Positions 16,133-23,872 of a DNA stretch of 33,191 bases are shown here, one piece after another. Source of the stretch: Oscillospiraceae bacterium (GTDB lineage: Bacteria; Bacillota; Clostridia; Oscillospirales; Ruminococcaceae); NCBI GenBank assembly GCA_016296165.1, contig JAEDJV010000012.1, positions 1 through 33,191 of the forward strand, in the 5' to 3' direction. Under the pieces are notes generated by a model. It ran no database searches and had not been told where the DNA came from. It saw only the letters and a program-made list of their open reading frames with translations. Each line of letters starts with the position of its first letter. The first letter of the stretch is position 1. A program made the position numbers and the translations under genes.

Positions 16133-16726
16133 TTGAAAAACTTTTTCAAAAAATATCATCTGTCACTTGACCCTCTCACAATAGCAAACATAATCATCGG
16201 AATAATGCTCACCATCCATCCGAGATTTTCAACGGGTTTTATATGCATAATTCTCGGTATAGTATGTCTTGCGTGGGGCGGATTCAGTATATACAAACAT
16301 TTTGCCGCTAAAAAATACGGTTATACATCAAGGTTTGATCTGATTCAGGCGGTGATGGGACTGATATTAAGCTTTGTATTTATTTTCTGCAGGCGTTTTC
16401 TTGCCTCCGTTCTTCCTGTGCTCATAGGCACAACAATAATTTTTCAGAGCATCTCGAAAATCAATATGGCAATTTTTCAGAAAAAATCAGGAGCAAATAA
16501 GTGGGCACTCGGACTTGTGCTTAACATATTCGGACTAATACTTGGATTAAGCCTTGTATTCAATCCGTTCAAAGCATTCCTGTCTGTCATAAGACTTGTT
16601 GGCATAGTCCTTCTTATTAACGGAATAACCCGTCTTTTTACAGATTTCTTTTTCGCCCGCGAAATGGACAAAATCAACAATAAATCAGACAGCAATGTAA
16701 TAGATGTTGAATTTACAGATATTTAA
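16133..16726 (+). CDS. DUF308 (HdeD-like) membrane protein
   Basis: 197 residues with about six hydrophobic helices arranged as paired repeats (IANIIIGIMLTIHP, CIILGIVCLAWGGFSIY, AVMGLILSFVFIF, LPVLIGTTIIFQSISKI, LGLVLNIFGLILGLSLVFNP, LVGIVLLINGITRLF), the usual pattern of the HdeD/DUF308 family. HdeD is linked to acid resistance in E. coli, but family function in Firmicutes is unknown. The start is TTG at 16133 with AGGAGG nine bases upstream; the closer ATG at 16126 is out of frame. Confidence 0.85.
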   Translation: MKNFFKKYHLSLDPLTIANIIIGIMLTIHPRFSTGFICIILGIVCLAWGGFSIYKHFAAKKYGYTSRFDLIQAVMGLILSFVFIFCRRFLASVLPVLIGTTIIFQSISKINMAIFQKKSGANKWALGLVLNIFGLILGLSLVFNPFKAFLSVIRLVGIVLLINGITRLFTDFFFAREMDKINNKSDSNVIDVEFTDI

Positions 16727-16760
16727 AAAAAATACCGGTCAGACGACCGGTATTTTTTTT
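16725..16760. terminator. Bidirectional terminator between DUF308 and folD
   Basis: A perfect 9-bp stem (ATACCGGTC 16732-16740, GACCGGTAT 16745-16753) with a four-base loop, an A-tract on the left and eight Ts on the right. The symmetry lets it end both the plus-strand DUF308 transcript and the minus-strand folD transcript. Confidence 0.95.
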
Positions 16761-17616
16761 ATAATGATATTTTATTTTTTATCATTGCTGAAGTAAGAGT
16801 ATTTTTCATAAGCATTGCAATAGTCATCGGACCAACACCGCCAGGAACAGGTGTTATGTAAGACGCTTTCTTCTCAGCTTCTGCAAAATTAACATCTCCG
16901 CAGAGTTTGCCGTCTTCCATTCTGTTTATACCAACATCAATTACAACTGCACCCTCCTTAACCATATCACCTGTTACAAAATTAGGCCTTCCGACAGCTG
17001 CAACAAGAATATCGGCATTGCTGCAGATTTCCTTAAGATTCTTTGTTTTGGAGTGACATATAGTAACAGTACCGCTTCTATGGAGCAGAAGCATTGACAT
17101 AGGCTTGCCAACGATGTTGCTTCTTCCTATTACAACGCATGACTTACCGGCAATCTCAACACCTGTGCTGTCGATAAGTTCCATAATGCCAGCAGGTGTA
17201 CATGGAAGAAATGCATATTCTCCAATCATTATCTTACCTACGTTAAACGGATGGAATGCATCAACATCCTTATCAGGTGAGATAGCATTGATAACAGCAT
17301 TTTCGTCAATATGCTTTGGAAGAGGAAGCTGAACAAGTATGCCGTTGACTTTTTCATCTTTGTTAAGTACATCAACAAGATCAAGAAGTTCCTGCTGAGT
17401 TGTTTCTTCCGGAAGAGCATACTCATATGAATTAAATCCTACTTCCTCACATGCCTTCTTCTTTGAGTTCACATAAACTCTTGAAGCAGGATTGTCACCA
17501 ACGATAACAACCGCAAGACCAATCTCAATTCCTTTTTCCTTAAGTTCAAGAGCCTTTTCTCTTACCTCGCCCTTAACCTTAAGTGATACTTCCTTACCGC
17601 TTATAATGTTTGCCAT
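16759..17616 (-). CDS. folD: Bifunctional methylenetetrahydrofolate dehydrogenase/cyclohydrolase
   Basis: 285 residues, full length. FolD interconverts 5,10-methylene-THF and 10-formyl-THF, feeding purines and fMet. Signatures are YVNSKKKACEEVGF with the catalytic Lys, NGILVQLPLPKHI, PDKDVDAFHPFNVG, LPCTPAGIMELI, the NADP site VVIGRSNIVGKPMSMLL and the C-terminal DVNFAEAEKKASYITPVPGGVGPMTIAMLM. ATG start with GGAGAAA upstream. It lies 29 bases after lgt as the last gene of its operon. Confidence 0.98.
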   Translation of the reverse strand: MANIISGKEVSLKVKGEVREKALELKEKGIEIGLAVVIVGDNPASRVYVNSKKKACEEVGFNSYEYALPEETTQQELLDLVDVLNKDEKVNGILVQLPLPKHIDENAVINAISPDKDVDAFHPFNVGKIMIGEYAFLPCTPAGIMELIDSTGVEIAGKSCVVIGRSNIVGKPMSMLLLHRSGTVTICHSKTKNLKEICSNADILVAAVGRPNFVTGDMVKEGAVVIDVGINRMEDGKLCGDVNFAEAEKKASYITPVPGGVGPMTIAMLMKNTLTSAMIKNKISL

Positions 17617-17645
17617 GATAATTTCTCCTTTATAAAAAATTTGTT

Positions 17646-18584
17646 TTATTTTTTCTTCTTGTCTTTATTTGCTTTTTCTTCTGCATCTGCAAGAAGTTTT
17701 TTTGACTCCTCACTATCTCTGTACAGCACATAATCTTCGCCCATTCGCTTCACCCTGGAACTGAAAACAATCAGGAGAATAAATGCAGCCAGTGAAGAAA
17801 CAATAGCCAGAAGCTGTGATATCCGAATGTTTCCAAGCATAAGGCTGTCTGTTCTCAATCCTTCAACGACAGCTCTTTCTGCACCATACCAGAGAATATA
17901 GGTTAAAAGAAGCTGTCCGTCAAACTTTCTGTGTTTTGAGATGATAAAGAGAACAACAAATCCGAGAAGGCACCATACAGATTCATAGAGGAAACAAGGG
18001 TGTACCGGAAGATCCGGAGATACTACTGACGTATCACAGTTTTCAGTTATCCACTGCTGTATCTTCCCGCTTGTCATTCCCCATGGGAGACTGGTATTTG
18101 TTCCAAAGGCTTCGTGATTAAAGAAGTTTCCCCATCTTCCTATTCCCTGACCTATAAGGAATCCCATAGAAGCAACATCAAGCAAAGGCAGTAATTTAAC
18201 TTTCCGTATTCTGCACATTACTGCACCAACAAGCATTGCACCTATTATTCCGCCATAAATGGCAAGACCGCCGTTTCTGGTATTAAAAATAAGTTTTATA
18301 TCCCCTGCATAATAATCCCAGTTCATAGCAACATAGTAGGCTCTTGCACCTACTATCCCCCCGACAATGCCACCGATAATAACGTCAAAAGCTCTGTCCG
18401 GGTCCAGTCCGAATCTTTTCATCTGCGACAGGCCGAATAATATTGCAATAATCATACCGCATGTAATAATTATTCCGTACCACGCAACTGAAATTCCAAA
18501 AATTGAAAAAGCCTCACTTTTTACAGGAAGGTCCTCGATTCCAAGATAGGGGAATGATATTTCATAATCATTAAGTTTTGTCAT
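17646..18584 (-). CDS. lgt: Prolipoprotein diacylglyceryl transferase
   Basis: 312-residue membrane enzyme that attaches diacylglycerol from phosphatidylglycerol to the lipobox Cys of prolipoproteins. It has about seven helices, ISVAWYGIIITCGMI near the N-terminus with the conserved YG, RNGGLAIYGGIIGA, and the Lgt signature GQGIGRWGNFFNHEAFG. FLYESVWCLLGF and RAVVEGLRTDSL follow. A Lys/Glu-rich tail ends in KKKK. ATG start with AAGGAGT upstream. It serves, among others, the two lipoproteins predicted in this window (23873-25486 and 28413-28877). It sits 35 bases after ymfH. Confidence 0.97.
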   Translation of the reverse strand: MTKLNDYEISFPYLGIEDLPVKSEAFSIFGISVAWYGIIITCGMIIAILFGLSQMKRFGLDPDRAFDVIIGGIVGGIVGARAYYVAMNWDYYAGDIKLIFNTRNGGLAIYGGIIGAMLVGAVMCRIRKVKLLPLLDVASMGFLIGQGIGRWGNFFNHEAFGTNTSLPWGMTSGKIQQWITENCDTSVVSPDLPVHPCFLYESVWCLLGFVVLFIISKHRKFDGQLLLTYILWYGAERAVVEGLRTDSLMLGNIRISQLLAIVSSLAAFILLIVFSSRVKRMGEDYVLYRDSEESKKLLADAEEKANKDKKKK

Positions 18585-18619
18585 ATTTTCCGACTCCTTG
18601 TAGGTGATTTGAAGAATAA

Positions 18620-19894
18620 TTACATTTCAACGACTGAAAGTGCCGCTTTTTCTGAATCAAAGCGTTCCATAATACATTTCATTACATCATCATATGTCAT
18701 TTCTGAAAGAACTTTCAAAGTGTCAAAAGGTGAAACGCCTGAAAAATAGCTGTTAATCATAAGTGATGAAACAGATTCAGGAGTGCCTAATTCTCTTACC
18801 GATGAACCGTAGATATATTTTTTTATATTTTCATAAAGACTTCTGTCCATACCCTCAGTTTTGATACGGTCGATTTCCTTTAAAATACGATTCATAACTT
18901 CACGGGGATTTTTGGATTCACCGCCGAATATTGCTGTAAAATATCCATCTCCTGAAAATACTTCAGTAGAAAAAGAAGCGTTGATAAGACCTTCTTCCAT
19001 CATACTTCTGTAAAGATATGAAGCCGGGTCAGACATCACGCTCAGGGCAACATATGTTTCCATCTCAGCTTTCAGGCCCTCATATCCGCTTACCGGAGCT
19101 GACTTAAAACCAATGTTGAACAGCGGGATACCTACTGTCATCCTTTCTGTGACTTCCTTCTTTACAATGGTTTCCGGCTCATACGGGAATGAGGTTTCAA
19201 GCCCCTGATTGCTGCACTCACGAAGTCGTCTGTCTGCTATCTCAATAACCTCATCTGCTTTCACGTTTCCGGCAATGACAAGCACCATATTGTGAAGATT
19301 ATAGAAAGTATTATAGCATCTGTACAAAAGATCAGCATCTATCTTCGCAATACTTTCAACTGTACCTGCTATATCGATTTTAACCGGATGCTCATGATAC
19401 AGGCTCCTCAGCATATTATAGAAAACTCTGTTTCCTGGATTGTCATTGCACATCCTTATCTCCTGTGCAATAATTCCCTGTTCTTTGTCTACAGTTTCCT
19501 TCGTAAAATACGGAGACTGAACAAAGCTCAAAAGGATATCAAGTGATTCTTTGTAATTGTCAGAACAACTGAAAAGGTAGCATGTTTTGTCAAATGAGGT
19601 ATATGCATTTGCCGATGCACCGGTTTTGGCATACAGCTCAAAAACATCACAGTCTTCGTTTTCAAAAAGCTTATGCTCCAGAAAATGTGCTATACCTTCC
19701 GGTACTTCAGTATATTCCTTGTCTCCGGCGGTTCTGAATCTGGTGTTTATCGATCCGTACTTTGTTCCGAAAAGAGCTTCGGTAGTCGAGAAACCTTCCA
19801 TCTCCCAAACAAGAATGTCAAGACCGCTTTTATGCTTTATATATACATACTCATCTCCTGTGAGTTCATTTTTTATTACCTGCTTATTCATCAT
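18620..19894 (-). CDS. ymfH: M16 family metallopeptidase, YmfH-like (active-site subunit)
   Basis: 424 residues, about two M16 half-domains. The inverted zinc motif HxxEH is intact in GIAHFLEHKLFE, with the distal Glu expected in the EQGIIAQEIRMCNDNPG region. The C-terminal half has the inactive-repeat pattern ending near FDSEKAALSVVEM. Together with the preceding gene it forms the catalytic/non-catalytic pair seen in B. subtilis YmfH/YmfF, which is linked to 5-aminopentanol modification of EF-P; related pairs process peptides (AlbE/AlbF). No EF-P gene or YmfI reductase is in this window, so the EF-P link is from family only. Its start overlaps ymfF by 11 bases. Confidence 0.88.
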   Translation of the reverse strand: MMNKQVIKNELTGDEYVYIKHKSGLDILVWEMEGFSTTEALFGTKYGSINTRFRTAGDKEYTEVPEGIAHFLEHKLFENEDCDVFELYAKTGASANAYTSFDKTCYLFSCSDNYKESLDILLSFVQSPYFTKETVDKEQGIIAQEIRMCNDNPGNRVFYNMLRSLYHEHPVKIDIAGTVESIAKIDADLLYRCYNTFYNLHNMVLVIAGNVKADEVIEIADRRLRECSNQGLETSFPYEPETIVKKEVTERMTVGIPLFNIGFKSAPVSGYEGLKAEMETYVALSVMSDPASYLYRSMMEEGLINASFSTEVFSGDGYFTAIFGGESKNPREVMNRILKEIDRIKTEGMDRSLYENIKKYIYGSSVRELGTPESVSSLMINSYFSGVSPFDTLKVLSEMTYDDVMKCIMERFDSEKAALSVVEM

Positions 19895-21182
19895 CTTCCT
19901 CCTGACTTTCGGAACTTTCCAGAGCTTCCATTACATAAACAGTATCAAGTTCAAATGAATTTGCTGCTTCAGTAACTTCTTCACGTGTAACAGCCATAAG
20001 TTTTTCTATATGTTCATCAGGTGTGAGTGAAAGTTTCTCACCGCAGCAGTAATTATTAAAATACCAGGCGACTATCTGTGAAGGAGAATCATTTACAGAA
20101 CGTACACTGTTTACCAGGTAAAGTTTCGTATTGAGAAGTTCTTCATCAGTAAAATCACCGTTTTTAACTGCATCCAGCTGATTAACGACTTCTGCTGTGA
20201 GCTTTTCGGTATTTTCATTTTCAACACCGCTGTCGACAAGCATAGTTCCCTTGCTGTACACATATGAGCTTGAGCAGTAATAACACAGACTCATCTTTTC
20301 TCTGACGTTTGTAAAAAGTTTTGAGAATGTAGTTCCGCCAAGTATCCTCGAAGCAAGTGTGCAGGCATTTTTATTATCACTTTTAGTTTTAAACGCCATA
20401 ATCACCTTGGTCTGTTTCATTTCTATTTTGTCAGAAGCATTACATACTTCTGTTTTAAGCGGACTTACTGTTCTGATCTTTGGTTCCTGAGGCGTTCTCT
20501 CAAGCACAGAAAATGCTTCTGAAAAACGTTCCTTAACTGAATCATTTTTTTCAGACGAAACAAAATAAATCTCAATCACAGCTGTTTTCAGAAGCGTGCA
20601 GTAAGAATCATAAACCTGCTTCGGAGTAATCTTTTCAGCATTTTCAACTGTTCCATACAATGAAAATGCACAAGGCTCATCCCTGAAAATATATTTATGG
20701 GCCTGCATATGAGCATATCCGCGTTTGTTGTTTATCTCAGAATAAATACTTTCAATAAGTTCACGTTTTTTAAGTTCAAACTCTGTATTATCAAACTCAC
20801 CGTCTGTTACGTTGGGATTAAATATACAGTCCTGCGCTATATCAAGCATTTCACTCAGTATATCTTCTCCTTCAAGAGCAAATCTGTTATGAATACAGTC
20901 AGCTGAAAAAGTGATAATCTGACAGTCGCCAGCCTTTGAAGTATCTGTATAGAGTGACGAGCCATAAAGCGCATTAAGCTTATCAGACATCTCCGAGTAT
21001 GTTTTTATTTTATTGTTTGTGGAACCTATAAGCATAGCTGCCATAGAATTCAGAGGAGCAGCTTCTTCTGAAAGCTCTGTAACAAATTTTATTTTCAGTA
21101 CACTGTTTTTGATTTTCGGATCTATTATCGCTGAAAACGCAACTCCGTCAGCGATTACTTCACGATTAATCTGTATTGACAT
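19884..21182 (-). CDS. ymfF: M16 family peptidase-like protein, YmfF-like (non-catalytic partner)
   Basis: 432 residues with M16 fold features (LGGTTFSKLFTNVREKMSLCYYCSSSY in the C-terminal half; a substrate-cavity Arg-like region). Where HxxEH should be, the sequence reads PLNSMAAMLIGST, so the zinc site is lost. This is typical of the partner subunit. The start is placed at ATG 21182 (MSIQINREV), since AAGGA lies at proper spacing there; the upstream ATG at 21191 would abut that same site. It is the first gene of the ymfF-ymfH-lgt-folD unit and has a promoter at 21217-21222. Confidence 0.86.
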   Translation of the reverse strand: MSIQINREVIADGVAFSAIIDPKIKNSVLKIKFVTELSEEAAPLNSMAAMLIGSTNNKIKTYSEMSDKLNALYGSSLYTDTSKAGDCQIITFSADCIHNRFALEGEDILSEMLDIAQDCIFNPNVTDGEFDNTEFELKKRELIESIYSEINNKRGYAHMQAHKYIFRDEPCAFSLYGTVENAEKITPKQVYDSYCTLLKTAVIEIYFVSSEKNDSVKERFSEAFSVLERTPQEPKIRTVSPLKTEVCNASDKIEMKQTKVIMAFKTKSDNKNACTLASRILGGTTFSKLFTNVREKMSLCYYCSSSYVYSKGTMLVDSGVENENTEKLTAEVVNQLDAVKNGDFTDEELLNTKLYLVNSVRSVNDSPSQIVAWYFNNYCCGEKLSLTPDEHIEKLMAVTREEVTEAANSFELDTVYVMEALESSESQEEDDE

Positions 21183-21216
21183 ATACACCATCCTTTATGT
21201 TTTAAACTGCTTTTTT

Positions 21217-21222
21217 ATTATA
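21217..21222 (-). promoter_or_regulatory. Extended -10 promoter of ymfF
   Basis: Minus-strand TATAAT preceded by TGG (extended -10). The -35 position reads TAGATA, a poor match, so recognition would rest on the extended -10. Confidence 0.6.
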
Positions 21223-21270
21223 CCACACCTCATAGTAAATATCTAGTACTGTCAGGGTTTTATTTGCAAT

Positions 21271-21309
21271 AAAAAAGATGCACTACTTTATTGGTGCATC
21301 CTTTTTTTA
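21271..21309. terminator. Hairpin terminator after the GGDEF/EAL gene
   Basis: A 7-bp stem (GATGCAC 21277-21283, GTGCATC 21294-21300) with a ten-base loop, six As on the left and a run of seven Ts on the right. On the minus strand the stem is followed by TTTTTT, so it ends the 21314-23677 gene. Confidence 0.85.
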
Positions 21310-21313
21310 TCAT

Positions 21314-23677
21314 TTATTGTTTTTCATCTGAATCTTTTTCAAAGGCCATCTTTTCAAAATCTTCAACAGAAATCGGTTTCGAGAAACAGTACCCCTGAAC
21401 AACTTCACTTCCGGTATCCTTAAGGATTTCCTTCTGCCAGTCATACTCAACGCCTTCAACTACTATCTCTTTTTCAAGATCAATGAGGAACGAAACAGTT
21501 CCTGAAACAAATTTTCTGTTCTTAGGATCATCGATATTATCAATAAGAGCCTTGTCTATCTTGATAACATCAAACGGGAGTTTCTGAAGTGCAATAAGCG
21601 ATGAATAACCGGAAGCGAAATCGTCCATAAGGAGTTTGAATCCTCTGTTTCTCAGGTCTTCCATAACTCTCGCAAGTTCGCCTTCATCGTCACCGATAAG
21701 GGCACTTTCCGTTATTTCAACTTCCAGAAGTTCCGGCGGAATACCGTACTTATGTACAAGTTCTGTAAGTCCTTTTGCAAATCCAGGATTAAAAATATGC
21801 ATACGGGATACGTTTACGGATACCGGAATATCCCTGTAGCCCATATCACGCCATTTTTTAATAACCTTACATGTTTCTTCCCAGACATATTTGTCAAGGG
21901 TAACAATAAATCCGTTCTTTTCAAAAATCGGAATAAACTTACCAGGGGAAATAATCTGGTCTGTATCTGGCTCTTTCCATCTTACCAGAGCTTCAGCACC
22001 AACAACCTGACCGGTATTGATATTGCATTTTGGCTGAAGGAGAATAAAGAACTCATTATTTTCAAGAGCCTTCTGCTTTTTCGATTCAACAAACTTCTGA
22101 ATATTATGTTTTTCATCAAATTTTCTGTCATAAAAAACATAAGTTTCAAGCAGATTGCCTTTTATAGTCTTGAGTGCTATACCTGCATAATCACACATTA
22201 CACTCATATCACAGCCTTGCTCAAGTTTATCTGCGATTCCGAAATGAGGCACAAGATGAATTCTTTCGTCACAGTTTTTAATGTTTTCATTCGCCTTGAT
22301 TATTCTTGTGAGCATATCATCCTGCTCATTATATCCCATCATAACAACAAATATATCATTTCCAAGATATCCGTGTATAGCATTTTCATCAAAAACCGCA
22401 TTTAATATATTGGCAATCTTAACGAGAATCTGGTCACCGACTTCCCAGTCATATATGTCATTTATAAAACTGAAGTTATCAATGTCAACACGTACAATCG
22501 CATATGTTTCCATCTCACCGTTTTCAAGCATTGCAGAAGCTTTAGTCATGAACGCTTTAGAATTATAAAAACCGGTTTTGCTGTCATGTTCGGCCTGATA
22601 CCTAAGTTCGTTAATTGCTGTATTAAAGTCCTCTACAAGCTCACCAATCTCATCCTGCGTCTGTATCTCGAGGTTTTCCGAATATTCTCTTGTAGAAAGT
22701 CCCTTAAGACTTTTTCTGATAGCATTGATTTCATTGACAAGCTTTTTTGTCATAAGGAGAATGAAGAATGAAATAATAATGATACTTATTACAGTAAATA
22801 TAATGACAAGAATAAATGTCGTCATGGCCTGTCTTAAGATGTTGTTCACCGGAGTAACATATATAAGGGTAAGATTGTCAAGTTCCCCGATTCTGTGGAC
22901 AGAGACCACAAGGTTGTTTCCGTTAACGTTGTTCAGAATCGTATTTTCTTTATCATATATCCCCAGAGCTTTTTCTATATTTTTGAACGCAGTCTCATTG
23001 TATCCCATTGAATGATAAATTATCTCGTTATCTGATGATGCCAGCATCCATTTTTGGCCTTCAACGCTGATACTTATCTCAAGAGTCCTTAAAACAGTCC
23101 TGTTATCGACGCTCATAACAAGGCAACTGTCTGCCTTATCTCCATCGGAAATACTGAAAGGATATACATAGGTGATAAGTGGCTTTTGCTGATCAAAAAC
23201 AATATTGGACATAACATAATACGGACTTGCCTCTGCAAGCTTATCCTGTTCAAGCCAGTAAGGATCCGAATCATACATTCGCATATAATCTATTCCGTAT
23301 ATCTTTGAATCATTCAAAAAAACATATTCGATACCTGAAATCATCGGAGACACGGTTTTTATTCGGGAAAGAATTTTCTGAACATCATCAGTTTTTTCGT
23401 TTGAAATTAATTCTTTTATTTGATCTGCATACTGACTAAAATTAACTCCCCTGATTGTTCCTTCTATATTCTCGACAAGAGTCTGTGATTTGCCGTTACT
23501 CTGACCAATCAGTGCATTTTCAATATTTTTTACAACAGAATTTTTAGTAATCCATATACTAACAAAGCAAAGTACAATAAGTAAAACCGAAGCAGGGAGT
23601 ATGCATGTCATTGTAAACTTTACGCTTAATTTTTGAGTTTTCTTTCTTTTTTTGAATTTTCCGACTTCCTTTTCCAC
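21314..23677 (-). CDS. Membrane sensor with degenerate GGDEF and intact EAL domain (c-di-GMP phosphodiesterase)
   Basis: 787 residues. Membrane helix 1 is at about 23-45, followed by an extracellular Cache-like sensor (46-280), helix 2 (about 284-309), HAMP (310-360), a GGDEF fold (365-515) and EAL (535-780). The GGDEF signature reads GNDIF (439-443), so cyclase activity is unlikely. The EAL domain keeps its catalytic set: EAL at 562-564, SVNVSR, EVEITESAL, MDDFASGYSS, KIDK, VVEGVE and QGYCFSKPI. It should hydrolyse c-di-GMP in response to an external cue, with the GGDEF part as a regulatory domain. GTG start with GGTGGAG just upstream. It is transcribed alone, with its own promoter and terminator. 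Confidence 0.93.
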   Translation of the reverse strand: MEKEVGKFKKRKKTQKLSVKFTMTCILPASVLLIVLCFVSIWITKNSVVKNIENALIGQSNGKSQTLVENIEGTIRGVNFSQYADQIKELISNEKTDDVQKILSRIKTVSPMISGIEYVFLNDSKIYGIDYMRMYDSDPYWLEQDKLAEASPYYVMSNIVFDQQKPLITYVYPFSISDGDKADSCLVMSVDNRTVLRTLEISISVEGQKWMLASSDNEIIYHSMGYNETAFKNIEKALGIYDKENTILNNVNGNNLVVSVHRIGELDNLTLIYVTPVNNILRQAMTTFILVIIFTVISIIIISFFILLMTKKLVNEINAIRKSLKGLSTREYSENLEIQTQDEIGELVEDFNTAINELRYQAEHDSKTGFYNSKAFMTKASAMLENGEMETYAIVRVDIDNFSFINDIYDWEVGDQILVKIANILNAVFDENAIHGYLGNDIFVVMMGYNEQDDMLTRIIKANENIKNCDERIHLVPHFGIADKLEQGCDMSVMCDYAGIALKTIKGNLLETYVFYDRKFDEKHNIQKFVESKKQKALENNEFFILLQPKCNINTGQVVGAEALVRWKEPDTDQIISPGKFIPIFEKNGFIVTLDKYVWEETCKVIKKWRDMGYRDIPVSVNVSRMHIFNPGFAKGLTELVHKYGIPPELLEVEITESALIGDDEGELARVMEDLRNRGFKLLMDDFASGYSSLIALQKLPFDVIKIDKALIDNIDDPKNRKFVSGTVSFLIDLEKEIVVEGVEYDWQKEILKDTGSEVVQGYCFSKPISVEDFEKMAFEKDSDEKQ

Positions 23678-23732
23678 AACTCCACCCCATTTTATATAAA
23701 ATATGTGTCATAAAATCTTAATTTACCTTATA

Positions 23733-23761
23733 ATTATAGCATATATATTTTTTGATTTCAA
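23733..23761 (-). promoter_or_regulatory. Promoter of the GGDEF/EAL gene
   Basis: Minus-strand TTGAAA (23756-23761), a 17-base spacer and TATAAT (23733-23738), with TG one base before the -10. Confidence 0.85.
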
Positions 23762-23827
23762 CTGTATTTCTGCGTTTTCATAAAAATTATTTAATTCATT
23801 TGTTATTTTATAGATATTTTAACCATT

Positions 23828-23867
23828 TAAAAAAAGGTGTAGCGGAGCATTTTTATCCACTACACCT
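23828..23867 (-). terminator. Terminator after the solute-binding protein gene
   Basis: 12-bp arms (23835-23846 and 23856-23867, one G-T pair) followed on the minus strand by seven Ts. It ends the nrdD-nrdG-lipoprotein transcript. Confidence 0.92.
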
Positions 23868-23872
23868 GAATT

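Noticed and set aside
21752..22405. Plus-strand open frame of 217 codons
   Set aside because: Antisense to the EAL and GGDEF domains, with no recognisable domain or ribosome site.
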